DNA of 44,572 nt from Archangiaceae bacterium (GTDB taxonomy: Bacteria > Myxococcota > Myxococcia > Myxococcales > Myxococcaceae): positions 1 to 44,572 of the forward strand of contig JAACJQ010000330.1 of the NCBI GenBank assembly GCA_016879935.1, in the 5' to 3' direction. Below, piece by piece: positions 24,536 to 33,681 of this stretch. A program made the translations under genes and the position numbers. The stretch's first letter is position 1, and each line of letters starts with the position of its first letter. The notes below the pieces were generated by a model. That model did no database searches, had not been told where the DNA came from, and saw only the letters and a list, made by a program, of their open reading frames with translations.

Positions 24536-25237
24536 TCAGCGCGCGGTGGGTCGCGTCTCGCTCACGACGACGTCCCACGCTCGAACGTCTTCGCGCCCGC
24601 GTTCGCCGGCTTTCACGCGCCCGAACATCTTGCGCTGTACGCTCATCAGAAATGCCGCCGTGTGCGCGTCGGCCGATTCACGCTGCAGCACCACGCCACG
24701 ACGACGCTGCGCAGGCCCGAGCGTCTGCTCCACCGCGTCGAGCAGCCGTCGATTGAACGTGTTCACCACCAAGACGACGTCGGGCCCGAACCGGCCTTCG
24801 TCTCGGAGCGCCGCGAGCCGCTCGCAGTCACGCCGCAACGCCTGGCCGAACGCGTCGACGTCGGCGTGCCAGACGTGCGTGTCGACGTGCAGGTCGAACG
24901 TGGTGCCGTCGCGCGAGGCGAGCTCGACTCCGACGGGCTTCAGCAGCCGAGAGAGCCACGGCCGCGATGTCGGCACGATGATGAGCGCCTTCAGCCCGAG
25001 GCGCCGGGAGAAGTGACGTGCCAGATGTGGCCAGAGGCCGAGGCCGAGCAGGTACGCCGAGAACGCCATGGGCAGCGCCAACACCCACGGCCACAGAATT
25101 CCCGCGCCCAACACGAGACCCGCGAGCATCACCGTCGAGACGAGGTGACGACGCGCCCAACCCTCGAGCGCCATCGCGTGCAGGTTGCTGAAGAGCCGCG
25201 GAACGGGTCGCGCACCCGTGGAGAACCACTGCTCCAT
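24536..25237 (-). CDS. Hypothetical protein with two membrane spans and C-terminal domain
   Basis: The 233-residue protein has two adjacent hydrophobic segments (LVSTVMLAGLVLGAGILWPW and VLALPMAFSAYLLGLGLWP). A charged alpha/beta domain follows (ALIIVPTSRPWLSRLLKPVG, FGPDVVLVVNTFNRRLLDAV). The domain would face the cytoplasm by the positive-inside rule. I know no family for it. ATG 25237 is two bases after the stop of the tiny upstream ORF, suggesting coupled translation. The downstream membrane protein starts 14 bases after its stop. Confidence 0.6.
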   Translation of the reverse strand: MEQWFSTGARPVPRLFSNLHAMALEGWARRHLVSTVMLAGLVLGAGILWPWVLALPMAFSAYLLGLGLWPHLARHFSRRLGLKALIIVPTSRPWLSRLLKPVGVELASRDGTTFDLHVDTHVWHADVDAFGQALRRDCERLAALRDEGRFGPDVVLVVNTFNRRLLDAVEQTLGPAQRRRGVVLQRESADAHTAAFLMSVQRKMFGRVKAGERGREDVRAWDVVVSETRPTAR

Positions 25238-25239
25238 GC

Positions 25240-25359
25240 TCAGCTGCAGCCGCCGAGTCGTCCGGCGTTCTCGGCGTCGCGCCACGACAACTTGTCGATG
25301 ACGGGCACACACGGCCACGCCAGCGTCGGGAGCAGCACCACTGCGAGGAAGAGGCGCAT
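25240..25359 (-). CDS. Tiny exported peptide (39 residues), candidate gene
   Basis: MRLFLAVVLLPTLAWPCVPV opens like a signal peptide, leaving a mature piece of about 23 residues with two Cys (PC...GGC). Its codons carry the strong third-position G/C bias of real genes here (35 of 39). Its stop is two bases from the start codon of the 25237 gene, typical of operon partners. No clear ribosome site precedes it. It could be a short secreted or lipidated peptide, or a remnant of a longer gene. Confidence 0.4.
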   Translation of the reverse strand: MRLFLAVVLLPTLAWPCVPVIDKLSWRDAENAGRLGGCS

Positions 25360-25518
25360 CTCTGGCCACGATGCACCACCTCTCGCAGGTGTGCACGCGG
25401 TGGGGCGATGCCTGCGCCTGGGTCGCGGCCGTCTCCGTGGCTTTGCCGTTCGCGTCGCCCGCGTTCCTGTGGCTGCGAGCGTTTCCTGCTGGGCTCGGCC
25501 TGTGCACCGCCGAGCCGC

Positions 25519-25902
25519 ATGGCTGTGTGTGCGCTCGACCTCATGTCGCCCATCGTCTTCCAGGTGAACCCCGACACCCGCGTGTCGCTCGCGTGGACGT
25601 CGATGCGCGACCACGACGTGCGGCACGTGTGCGTCACCGACTCCGATGGCCGCCTCGTGGGCCTCGCGTCAGACCGCGACATTCTCGTGCTGGGTGAAGG
25701 CCGCGCCGCTGGCGCCACGGCCCTGCGCGAGGTGATGACGCGAGAGCCCATCACCAGCACCGCAGACGTCGAAGCGCCCGACCTCGCCGAGTTGATGCTC
25801 ACCGAGCACCTCGAGGCCGTGCCCATCATCGACGCCGAGCGCCGCCCCATCGGCATCGTCACCTCGTCCGACGTGCTCCGCGCCCTCGCCCGGGCAACCT
25901 GA
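25519..25902 (+). CDS. CBS-domain pair protein
   Basis: The 127-residue protein is a single CBS pair (Bateman module). CBS1 is about residues 8-62 (DLMSPIVFQVNPDTRVSLAW, GLASDRDILVLGE) and CBS2 about 70-125 (VMTREPITSTADVE, PIGIVTSSDVLRALA). Such stand-alone modules bind adenine nucleotides such as AMP, ATP or S-adenosylmethionine and act as cytosolic sensors. The ATG at 25519 removes an Arg/Cys/Pro-rich extension in the longer open frame that looks non-coding. No partner enzyme is adjacent, so the target is unknown. Confidence 0.88.
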   Translation: MAVCALDLMSPIVFQVNPDTRVSLAWTSMRDHDVRHVCVTDSDGRLVGLASDRDILVLGEGRAAGATALREVMTREPITSTADVEAPDLAELMLTEHLEAVPIIDAERRPIGIVTSSDVLRALARAT

Positions 25903-25974
25903 GTCGGCGCGTCACGCCAGCGCGACACGCCTGTGGCCCGCTCGGTGCCCAGTGGGTTATGGGTCACGGCTCCC

Positions 25975-28116
25975 ATGCGCTTCGTCGCTGCCCTCCTCGC
26001 CTGCCTGAGCCTGTGGCTGAGCGCCTGCACGCCGCCTCCACCTCCGCCGCGCAAGGAGATCTGCGGCAACGGCCTCGACGACAACGGTGATGGCAAGGCC
26101 GACTGTCTCGACCCGACCTGCTTCGCCGAAGCGCTCTGCGCGCTCAAAGTCGAGAACTGCACCAACGGCATCGACGACGACAACAACGGGCAGCGCGACT
26201 GCGCCGACACCGCCTGTCAGACCGACCCCGCCTGCCTGCGCATCGAGAACTGCGACAACGGCATGGACGACAACGGCAACTCGCTCGTCGACTGCGCCGA
26301 CTCCGACTGTTCGGGAAAGATGGGCTGCGGAGACGGCGGCGCAGAGGCCCCCAACGATTGCTTCGACACCGTCGACAACGACAACAACGGCAAACGTGAC
26401 TGCCGCGACCCCGCGTGTCTGGGGCAGTCGTGTGGCGCCGGCTGTGCCTGCACCGACGCAGGAGTTCCCGGCGAGACCAACTGCGGCAACATGAGCGACG
26501 ACGACGGAGACACGCGCGCCGACTGCGCCGACTCCGATTGTGAAGGCGTCACCTGCGGGCCGGGCTGCGCGTGCGTCGGAGGCAACCGTGGCGAAGGTGA
26601 GTGTGGCGACGGGCTCGACAACGACTCCGACGGGCAGCGTGACTGCGCCGACTCCGATTGCGCGATGCGGTCGTGTGGCGCGGGCTGCACCTGCAAGGCG
26701 GGCGCGAAGACCGAGACCATCTGCACCGGCGGCATGGACGAAGACGGCGATGGCGACGTCGACTGTGCCGACACCGACTGCGTCAACGCTTCGTGCGGCA
26801 CGGGCTGCGTCTGCGCCAACCGCCGCAAGACCGAGACGCTCTGCACCGACAGCATGGACAACGACGGCGACGGCAACGCCGACTGCCTCGACACGCCCGA
26901 CTGCGACGGCACCGCGTGTGGCACCGGCTGCACCTGCGCCTCGGGCCGACGCCGTGAGACCTCGTGCACCGACAAGCAGGACAACGACGGAGACAGCCTG
27001 CGCGACTGCGCCGACACGATGGACTGCTTCGGCGCCGCCAACCACTGCGCCGCCTCTCCGATGCCCGAGACGACGGGCTGCGCCGACGGCATCGACAACG
27101 ACAACAACGGCTTCATCGATTGCGAAGACTCCGCCTGCAACAACCAGACGTGTGGCGGCGGCTGCACCTGCAAGATGAACGTGAAGGCCGAGACGAACTG
27201 CGCCGACGGCCTCGACAACGACTTCGACTCGCGCGCTGATTGCCTCGACAGCGACTGCGTCGGCCTCGGCTCAGAGACGGCGTGCAACGACGGGCGAGAC
27301 AACGACTGCAACGGAGCCATCGACTGCTCCGACATGGGCTGCGTCGCGCAGCCCTCGTGCAGCAACCTCGAGGTGGGGAGACCCTGCATCGTGGGCAGCC
27401 AGTGCACCTCGGGCACCTGCCGCAGCGAAGACCTCTTCGGGTGGCCGGGCGGCAGCTGCATCGCCGGGCTCAACACCTGCAATCGCAGCGACGCCGGCGT
27501 CTCGACCGGCTGCCCGGCGAACGCCGTCTGCCTGGGTGATCAGTTCGGCACCTTCTGCCGTCAGCGCTGCAGCGGCAGCGGGAGCACGGCGTGTCGAACC
27601 GCCTACGCATGTCACGACGACGACGGCGACTCCTCGAGCCCGAACTGGTGCACGCCGATGTGCAGCTCCGACGCCGACTGCCGCGCGCTCGGTGGAACGT
27701 ACGGCTGCAACCTGTGGAGCCGGCTCTGCGAGGTGAAGGACAAGCAGCAACCCAAGTACGGCGGCGCGTGCTCGACGAACACCGACTGCGAGTCGGGCCT
27801 GTGTCAGCGCGCGAGCAACAACGGCGGCTACTGCTTTGGCTGGTGCGCCCGCTCGGGCGGAAACTGCGGCGGCGACGGCGTGTGCGAGCCCGGCCCCAGC
27901 GGTGATGGCACCGGGCGCTGCCTCGACGGCTGCACCATGTCGGGCTCGTCGAGTGAGTGCCGCAGCGGCTCTCCGCAGACCTGTGGGCCCGCGCCGAGCG
28001 GCAGCGTCAACGCCTGCTACTGCCGCGTCGAGAGCGAGTCGTGCTCGTCGGGCGCGCAGTGCTGCCGAGGCAGCTGCATCACCTTCCCCATCGTGGGCGG
28101 CGTCTGCATCTTGTGA
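25975..28116 (+). CDS. Lipoprotein with twelve Cys/Asp repeats
   Basis: The 713-residue protein starts with signal peptide MRFVAALLACLSLWLSACTP, with lipobox LSAC, followed by a proline tract. From about residue 25 to 465 it consists of 12 repeats of about 25-40 residues with the pattern CxNGxDDDxDGxxDCxDxxC. Spacers such as GAGCTC or GTGCVC often lie between them. The Asp/Asn/Gly loops look like calcium-binding loops and each unit can form disulfides, so an extended calcium-stabilised stalk on the cell surface is plausible (inference). The C-terminal 250 residues are Cys-rich without the repeat (CSSDADCRALGGTYGCN, CRVESESCSSGAQCCRGSC), resembling small EGF- or dickkopf-like modules. A hairpin follows the stop at 28119-28169. 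Confidence 0.85.
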   Translation: MRFVAALLACLSLWLSACTPPPPPPRKEICGNGLDDNGDGKADCLDPTCFAEALCALKVENCTNGIDDDNNGQRDCADTACQTDPACLRIENCDNGMDDNGNSLVDCADSDCSGKMGCGDGGAEAPNDCFDTVDNDNNGKRDCRDPACLGQSCGAGCACTDAGVPGETNCGNMSDDDGDTRADCADSDCEGVTCGPGCACVGGNRGEGECGDGLDNDSDGQRDCADSDCAMRSCGAGCTCKAGAKTETICTGGMDEDGDGDVDCADTDCVNASCGTGCVCANRRKTETLCTDSMDNDGDGNADCLDTPDCDGTACGTGCTCASGRRRETSCTDKQDNDGDSLRDCADTMDCFGAANHCAASPMPETTGCADGIDNDNNGFIDCEDSACNNQTCGGGCTCKMNVKAETNCADGLDNDFDSRADCLDSDCVGLGSETACNDGRDNDCNGAIDCSDMGCVAQPSCSNLEVGRPCIVGSQCTSGTCRSEDLFGWPGGSCIAGLNTCNRSDAGVSTGCPANAVCLGDQFGTFCRQRCSGSGSTACRTAYACHDDDGDSSSPNWCTPMCSSDADCRALGGTYGCNLWSRLCEVKDKQQPKYGGACSTNTDCESGLCQRASNNGGYCFGWCARSGGNCGGDGVCEPGPSGDGTGRCLDGCTMSGSSSECRSGSPQTCGPAPSGSVNACYCRVESESCSSGAQCCRGSCITFPIVGGVCIL

Positions 28117-28118
28117 CG

Positions 28119-28169
28119 GGCTGATCCGGCTCCGTCAGGCCCGTGGCGCCTCCTGAGGGGGATCACGCC
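28119..28169 (+). terminator. Nested inverted repeat between lipoprotein and hybrid kinase
   Basis: Outer arms GGCTGATCC and GGATCACGCC (one bulged C) and inner arms TCAGG (28135-28139) and CCTGA (28152-28156) can fold into a two-level hairpin, starting two bases after the stop codon. There is no T tract. It is a plausible terminator or boundary, and part of the kinase leader. Confidence 0.35.
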
Positions 28170-28188
28170 TTGCAGCCTTCGACGCCCG

Positions 28189-30822
28189 ATGGAGACGCCG
28201 CGGGAGGGCTCAGCCAATCAGTTCGCGATTGATCAGGCGCTTGCCCTCGCCGCCGCGTTGACCCCCGCCACCGCGCTCCTCGTCGAGACCGGGGCGACCC
28301 AGACCCGTTGGGGTGTCGACGACCCCGGCGGGCACCTGCCCATCGTCAAAGCGCTGGTCGTCACCCGTGACGCAACCGCCGACGGCCAGTTCGCCGGCCA
28401 CGCGGTGGTGAAGACGCTTGAGGCCCGTTCGCTCGTCGGGTTGCCGTTGCAGGCGTCTGATCATCGGCCCGTGGTGGGCACGTTGTGGGCGATGTCACCG
28501 CACCCCAGCGCCTTCTCGGCGAAGCACATCGAGGCGCTCGGTCAGGTGGCCTCCGTCATCGCCGGTCTCCTCTCGCCTTCCACCGACGGCGAAGAGCTGG
28601 TGCGCATCGTCATGGCGCTCCCAACCGCCGCGGTCGCCGTCGTCGGAGAGCACCTCGTTCCCAACGCGCAGACGTGCAGCCTCATCGGCTACTCGGGAGA
28701 CGAGGTCGCGACGCTCGAGGCCTGGTTCAACGCGCTCTACCGTGACGACGGCCCGATGGTGCGCGAGCTCTACGAAGTCGACCGGGCCTCGGGCTTCCTC
28801 GACGCTCGCACAGCGCCCATCACCCGCAAAGACGGCTGGGAGCGGCTGGTGCAGATTCACTGCACCTCGGTCGGTGGTGGCGAGCTGTGGCAGCTCACAG
28901 ACATCACCGAGCGCGTCGCTTCGCAGGAGCGGTTTCGCCTGCTGTTCGAGCAGTCGTCGACGCCGCACCTGCTGATGGACTCGACGGGCATCGTCGACTG
29001 CAACTCGGCGGCGGTGGCGCTGCTGGGCTACCGCTCGAAGACCGACCTGTTGCGGCTGAGCACCTCGCAGCTCTCTCCCGGCACGCAGCCCGACGGCGCG
29101 AGCAGCGAGGCGAAGGCCGCGGAGATGGAGGCGCTCGCCTTCGAGCAGGGCAGTCACCGCTACGACTGGGTGCTGCGCACGGCCAGCGGCGTCGACGTCA
29201 CCGTCGAGGTCACGCTCACACCGCAGGCCTTCGGTGCCCAGCGCGTGCTGCTGGTGGAGTGGCACGACCTCACCGAGCGCGTTCAGTACGAAGAGGGCCT
29301 CAAGCAGGCGCGTGACTCGGCCGTCGAGTACGCCCGCGCGAAGTCGGACTTCCTCGCGGTCATGTCGCACGAGATTCGAACGCCGATGAACGGCGTCATC
29401 GGCATGACCCGGCTGCTCCTCGACACGCCGCTCTCGGTGCAGCAGCGGGAGTACGTCGACTCGTTGCGCGCCTGCGGCGAGGGCCTGCTCGCGCTGCTCA
29501 ACGACATTCTCGACTTCTCGCGCCTCGAGGCCGGCAAGGTGACGCTCGAGCGCATTCCCACCTCGCTCCGCGACCTCATCGACGAAGCGGTGGCGGTGGT
29601 GTCGGAGGCCGCAGAGGCGAAGTCGCTCTCGCTCGTGGTGCTCGCGCAGCGTGACGCGCCCGATCGCGTGCTGGGCGACCCGACGCGGCTGCGGCAGGTG
29701 TTGCTCAACCTGCTCTCGAACGCCGTGAAGTTCACCGAGGCGGGGCGGGTCGAGGTGCGACTCCAGACGGGCGCGCTCGACGAGCACCAGCGCCGCGTGG
29801 TGACGCTCTCGGTGAAGGACTCGGGCATCGGCATCGCGCCGCAGGCCCTGCCTCGCCTCTTCAACTCGTTCGCGCAGGAAGACTCGAGCACCACGCGCCG
29901 CTTCGGTGGCAGCGGCCTGGGGCTCGCCATCTGCAAACGCCTCGTCGCGCTCATGGGCGGCGTCATCGACGTCACCACCAGCCCGGCCGGCACCACGTTC
30001 TCGGTGCACCTCACCTTCGAAGAAGTGCGTGGCTCGTCGGCGCCGGGGCCGCTCGCGGGCCGCCGGGTGCTCGTCGTCGCGCCGCCTTCGACCTCGCGTC
30101 AGGGGCTCGAGCAGGTGTTGCTCGAGGCGGGCGCTCACGTCGAGACGGCCGACTCCGAGCTGCAGGCGTTCTCGAAGGCAGAGAAGTTCGAGACCGTCAT
30201 CGTCGACGACGAGGTGCATGGCGTGGCGGCCCGCGCGCTCGCTGCGAGGCTGGTGGCGCCGCACCGCAAGGTCGGCGTGCTCACCTCGAAGCGCACCGCC
30301 GCGGTCGACTTTCCGCCCGGGTGTTTCCGGTTGAGCCGGCCCGTGCGGCGCCGCGCCCTCACCGAGGCCATCCTACGCTCCCTCGTGCTCACCACGCCCG
30401 TGGCGAGCCGCGCCGTCGAGCCGGCCGTGCCCTTCCCGAACCTTCGCGTGCTGGTGGCCGAGGACAACACCATCAACCAGCGCGTCATTCGCGGTCTGCT
30501 CGGCAAGCTGGGGTGCCTCGTCACCGTCGCCGAGAACGGCGCCGCCGCCATCACCGAGTTCGAGCGGCAGGCCTTCGACCTCGTCTTCATGGACTGTCAG
30601 ATGCCGGTGCTCGACGGCTTCGAAGCGACGCGACGGCTCCGCGCGCAGCACGGCGTGCAGCTGCCCATCATCGCGCTCACCGCCGGCACCATGGAGGGCC
30701 GCGAGAAGTGCCTCTCGGCCGGAATGGACGACTTCCTCGCCAAGCCCGTGCGCCCCGAAGACCTGCAGCGCGTCATCTCACGCTTCGTCAGCACCACGAC
30801 CCACGTGACGCTGGCCGGCTGA
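28189..30822 (+). CDS. GAF-PAS-PAS hybrid sensor histidine kinase
   Basis: The 877-residue cytosolic protein reads, in order: GAF-like domain (about 10-128), PAS (135-245), PAS (248-368), HisKA with His394 in LAVMSHEIRTPMNGVIGM, and HATPase (NLLSNAVKFTE, VKDSGIGI, GSGLGLAICKRL). A degenerate receiver follows (about 624-735), then a complete receiver with Asp802 in LVFMDCQMPVLDGFE and Lys852 in DFLAKPVRPED. The middle receiver keeps Asp673-Asp674 (TVIVDDEV) but lacks the acidic pair near its start and has Arg for the conserved Lys. It may be a structural module. No Hpt or response-regulator gene is adjacent, so the output partner lies elsewhere. Confidence 0.93.
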   Translation: METPREGSANQFAIDQALALAAALTPATALLVETGATQTRWGVDDPGGHLPIVKALVVTRDATADGQFAGHAVVKTLEARSLVGLPLQASDHRPVVGTLWAMSPHPSAFSAKHIEALGQVASVIAGLLSPSTDGEELVRIVMALPTAAVAVVGEHLVPNAQTCSLIGYSGDEVATLEAWFNALYRDDGPMVRELYEVDRASGFLDARTAPITRKDGWERLVQIHCTSVGGGELWQLTDITERVASQERFRLLFEQSSTPHLLMDSTGIVDCNSAAVALLGYRSKTDLLRLSTSQLSPGTQPDGASSEAKAAEMEALAFEQGSHRYDWVLRTASGVDVTVEVTLTPQAFGAQRVLLVEWHDLTERVQYEEGLKQARDSAVEYARAKSDFLAVMSHEIRTPMNGVIGMTRLLLDTPLSVQQREYVDSLRACGEGLLALLNDILDFSRLEAGKVTLERIPTSLRDLIDEAVAVVSEAAEAKSLSLVVLAQRDAPDRVLGDPTRLRQVLLNLLSNAVKFTEAGRVEVRLQTGALDEHQRRVVTLSVKDSGIGIAPQALPRLFNSFAQEDSSTTRRFGGSGLGLAICKRLVALMGGVIDVTTSPAGTTFSVHLTFEEVRGSSAPGPLAGRRVLVVAPPSTSRQGLEQVLLEAGAHVETADSELQAFSKAEKFETVIVDDEVHGVAARALAARLVAPHRKVGVLTSKRTAAVDFPPGCFRLSRPVRRRALTEAILRSLVLTTPVASRAVEPAVPFPNLRVLVAEDNTINQRVIRGLLGKLGCLVTVAENGAAAITEFERQAFDLVFMDCQMPVLDGFEATRRLRAQHGVQLPIIALTAGTMEGREKCLSAGMDDFLAKPVRPEDLQRVISRFVSTTTHVTLAG

Positions 30823-30827
30823 GGTAG

Positions 30828-30869
30828 GTGTCACACCCATCACGTGAGTGGACGCGAGAGGTGTGTCAC
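30828..30869. promoter_or_regulatory. Palindrome cluster upstream of the DAG/Cys/Gly lipoprotein
   Basis: GTGTCACACC (30828-30837) and GGTGTGTCAC (30860-30869) are inverted copies with one mismatch. They flank a perfect 8-base palindrome TCACGTGA (30840-30847). The set lies 26-67 bases before the start of the lipoprotein gene, a good position for an operator. Function is inferred from symmetry and place only. Confidence 0.35.
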
Positions 30870-30894
30870 GGGCCAGATCGCGCATGATGCCTTC

Positions 30895-33567
30895 ATGCGT
30901 GTCGTTCCCCCGCTCGCCCTCGCATCGCAGCTCACCGTCGGCCTTCTGCTGGTCGGGCTTTCGGCGTGTGGCTCGAGACCCGTGACGGGCGCGGCGCTCT
31001 TCGTCAGCGTCGAGAAGGGCAGCTCCACGTCGACGTGTGCCCGCATCACCCTCGAAGGCCTGAATGGCGTGAAGGTGGCCGGGGCGAAGCCCTTCACCAT
31101 GAGCGGCGTCATCGCGCTCGGCGTCGTGCAGGAAGACGAGGGCCCCGACGTGCTGGTGACTGCCGTCGGCGGGCAGGGCGCCGACTGCACGCCCACCGTG
31201 CCCGAGGAGCGCGCGTCGAAGCGCTTCACCTTTCCACCGATTGGAACGCAGGCCGTCACCCTCGTGCTCGAGCGCGCCCAGCTGACCGACGGGGGCCGGG
31301 TCGACGGAGGCGTGAGTGACGGAGGCCTCGCCGACGCAGGCACCTCGAGCGACGCAGGCACCTCGGGCGACGCGGGCACCTCGACCGATGCGGGCGTCAC
31401 GGACGCGGGCGTGCCGGTCGACGCCGGAGCAGCCGACGCAGGCCCGACGGATGGCGGCACCCCGATGGATGCTGGCGTCATCGACGCGGGCCCGGTGGAC
31501 CAGGACGGTGACGGTTCTCCTGCCGGCCTCGACTGCGACGACACCAACCCGCAGCGCTTCCCCGGAAACCCCGAGCGCTGTTTCGGCGGCATCGACGAAG
31601 ACTGCGACACGCTGGCCGACTGCCTCGACCCGATGTGCGCGTCGGCCGCGTGCGGCGTCGGGGTCGATGGAGGCTCGCAGTGCGTGGGCACGGTGTGCGT
31701 CGAGCTCAACTGCTCCAACGGCGTCGACGACGACGGCGACAACCAGCTCAATTGCGCCGACAGCGACTGCGCGAACCGGGCGTGCGCCGCGCTCTCGACG
31801 TGTCAGGGCCTGGTCTGCGTGCAGCCCATGGAGACCGTCTGCAACGACGGCGTGGACAACGACGGAGACACCTTCGTCGACTGCGCCGACGGTGACTGCA
31901 ACACGCGCGGGTGCAGCGACGGCTTGTCGTGCAGCAGCGGTGAGACGTGTCAGGGCGGAACCTGTCAGGGCGGCACCGGCGTCACCTGCGCGAGCCCACC
32001 GATGAACGGCTGCTTCCAGGCGATGGGGCAATGCACCGAGCCCGCAGCGGTCTGCAGCTACACGCCGACCGTCAACGCGACGTGCAACGACGGCGTGCGC
32101 TGTACCGAGTCAGACGCCTGCGCCGCCGATGGCGGGTGTCGTGGCCGCGCCGTCGTCTGCGCGCAGAGCACCGACAAGTGCAAAGCCGCCACGGGCTCGT
32201 GCGTCGAAGCCGACGGCGGCTGTCTCTTCCCCAACCTCGCCAACGGCACGGCCTGCGACGACGGCAACGACTGCACGCGCGGAGACACCTGCCAGACCGG
32301 CCTCTGCCAGCCGGGTCCCACCGCCACCTGCAACGTCGCCGAGTGCCGCTTCCTCGGGCCGACGTGTCTGGGCGACGGCGGCTGTGACGTGCGCAACTCC
32401 CCGCCTGGCACCGCGTGCAGCAACGGCGGCACCTGCGACGGCCTCGGCACCTGCTCGCGCTTCCCCTACGTGCCGTCGAACTTCCGTGACTCAGACGTGC
32501 CGCGCGATGCCGGCCCCGCGCTCGTCGTGACGTGCCCCACCACCATCGCCGTGAACCCCGATGCGGGCCTGACGGTGACGACGACGTGCGGCGTGGTGAC
32601 GCCCTCGGCGCGTGTCGTTGCCCAGGACGGCGGCCTCAACGCGCTGCTCTTCTCGACGCCCTCGCTCTTCATCGGTGACGCGGGCCTGCTCACCATCACC
32701 GGCAACACGTACCCCATCATCATCGCCGTCACGGGCGCGGCAGACATCGCGGGCGCCATCGACGTCTCGGGTCAACCGGCGTCGGGCCCGACGGGCGCGA
32801 CCTCGGGGCCTGGTGGGAACAACGGCACCGCGTGTCTGGGCAGCCGTGGCGGCGACGGTGGCATCACCGGCAACTCGGCGCGCGGTGGCGGCGCAGGTGG
32901 AAGCTTCGGCACCGTGGGCTTCAACGGCGGCCGGGGCGACGGTGCGCAGTCGCTCGGCGGCACCGCAGGCGTCGTCTCGGGCAACGTCGAGCTCATTCCG
33001 CTCCGGGGCGGTTGTCAGGGCGGCCACGGCGGCGGGCTTCAGGGGCCGGGAGAAGGTGGCCGTGCCGGCGGCGCGCTGCAGCTCTCGGCCGCGGGCACGC
33101 TCACGCTTCGGGGCCGCATCAGCAGCGTCGGCCTCGGCGGGCTCGGTGGCAACGCCGACCTCGAGGTGGCCGAAGGGCCGGGTGGAGGTGGTGGCGGCAG
33201 CGGCGGCGCGATTCTGCTCGAGGCGCCGAGCGTCGTCGTCAGCGGGCGGCTCAGCGCGAACGGCGGTGGCGGCGGCGCGGGTGAAGCCGGCAGCGGCGTG
33301 TCGACGACGGGCTCGGCGGGCAATCGTTTCACCACGACGCCCGCGCCGGGAGCCATCGCGCCAGGCGGAGGCGGCGGCAATGGTGGCCAGGGCACCGCCG
33401 CGGCAGGGAACGGTCAGGCAGGCAGCAACGGTGGCCCCACCAACGGCGGAGGCGGTGGCGGTGGTGGTGGCATGGGCCGCATTCGCATCAACGCAGCGAC
33501 GTGTACGGGCACTCCGCAGGCGCTCTCACCGCCGCCCAGCTCGACCACCATTTCGTGTCAGTACTAG
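30895..33567 (+). CDS. DAG-linker, Cys-repeat, Gly-rich surface lipoprotein
   Basis: The 890-residue protein starts with a signal peptide ending in lipobox GLSAC (MRVVPPLALASQLTVGLLLV). A beta-rich domain (about 30-135) is followed by a DAG-repeat linker (about 140-200). A MopE-like GLDCDDTNPQRFPGN block and CxNGVDDDGD-type Cys/Asp repeats related to those of the 25975 gene come next, then a wider Cys-rich zone. From about residue 640 it is a Gly/Ala-rich region (GPGGGGGGSGGAILLEAPSV) ending in MGRIRINAAT. The GGGGGG...GAILLEA...GRIRI layout resembles Gly-rich surface proteins annotated in myxobacteria. Likely an adhesin or matrix protein. No enzymatic motif is seen. Confidence 0.82.
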   Translation: MRVVPPLALASQLTVGLLLVGLSACGSRPVTGAALFVSVEKGSSTSTCARITLEGLNGVKVAGAKPFTMSGVIALGVVQEDEGPDVLVTAVGGQGADCTPTVPEERASKRFTFPPIGTQAVTLVLERAQLTDGGRVDGGVSDGGLADAGTSSDAGTSGDAGTSTDAGVTDAGVPVDAGAADAGPTDGGTPMDAGVIDAGPVDQDGDGSPAGLDCDDTNPQRFPGNPERCFGGIDEDCDTLADCLDPMCASAACGVGVDGGSQCVGTVCVELNCSNGVDDDGDNQLNCADSDCANRACAALSTCQGLVCVQPMETVCNDGVDNDGDTFVDCADGDCNTRGCSDGLSCSSGETCQGGTCQGGTGVTCASPPMNGCFQAMGQCTEPAAVCSYTPTVNATCNDGVRCTESDACAADGGCRGRAVVCAQSTDKCKAATGSCVEADGGCLFPNLANGTACDDGNDCTRGDTCQTGLCQPGPTATCNVAECRFLGPTCLGDGGCDVRNSPPGTACSNGGTCDGLGTCSRFPYVPSNFRDSDVPRDAGPALVVTCPTTIAVNPDAGLTVTTTCGVVTPSARVVAQDGGLNALLFSTPSLFIGDAGLLTITGNTYPIIIAVTGAADIAGAIDVSGQPASGPTGATSGPGGNNGTACLGSRGGDGGITGNSARGGGAGGSFGTVGFNGGRGDGAQSLGGTAGVVSGNVELIPLRGGCQGGHGGGLQGPGEGGRAGGALQLSAAGTLTLRGRISSVGLGGLGGNADLEVAEGPGGGGGGSGGAILLEAPSVVVSGRLSANGGGGGAGEAGSGVSTTGSAGNRFTTTPAPGAIAPGGGGGNGGQGTAAAGNGQAGSNGGPTNGGGGGGGGGMGRIRINAATCTGTPQALSPPPSSTTISCQY

Positions 33568-33621
33568 CCACGCGTACTTCACTCGCGGCGGAACGCGGGC
33601 ATGCGGGCGGGCGGCCGACTG

Positions 33622-33648
33622 TTGCTTTCGTCAGAACACAGCGATACT
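33622..33648 (+). promoter_or_regulatory. Possible promoter upstream of the PTS IIA gene
   Basis: TTGCTT and GATACT, 15 bases apart, lie 34-60 bases before the IIA start and are the least GC-rich part of the gap 33568-33681. The spacing is short for a sigma-70 promoter, so this is weak. Confidence 0.25.
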
Positions 33649-33681
33649 CGCCCAGCAGGTCGCGGGTCCCGGGAGTCGTTC

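Noticed and set aside
26087-27350. Overlapping frames within the Cys/Asp repeat gene, on both strands
   Set aside because: Regular repeats in DNA give repetitive open frames in every phase. Only the frame with lipobox and Cys pattern makes sense.
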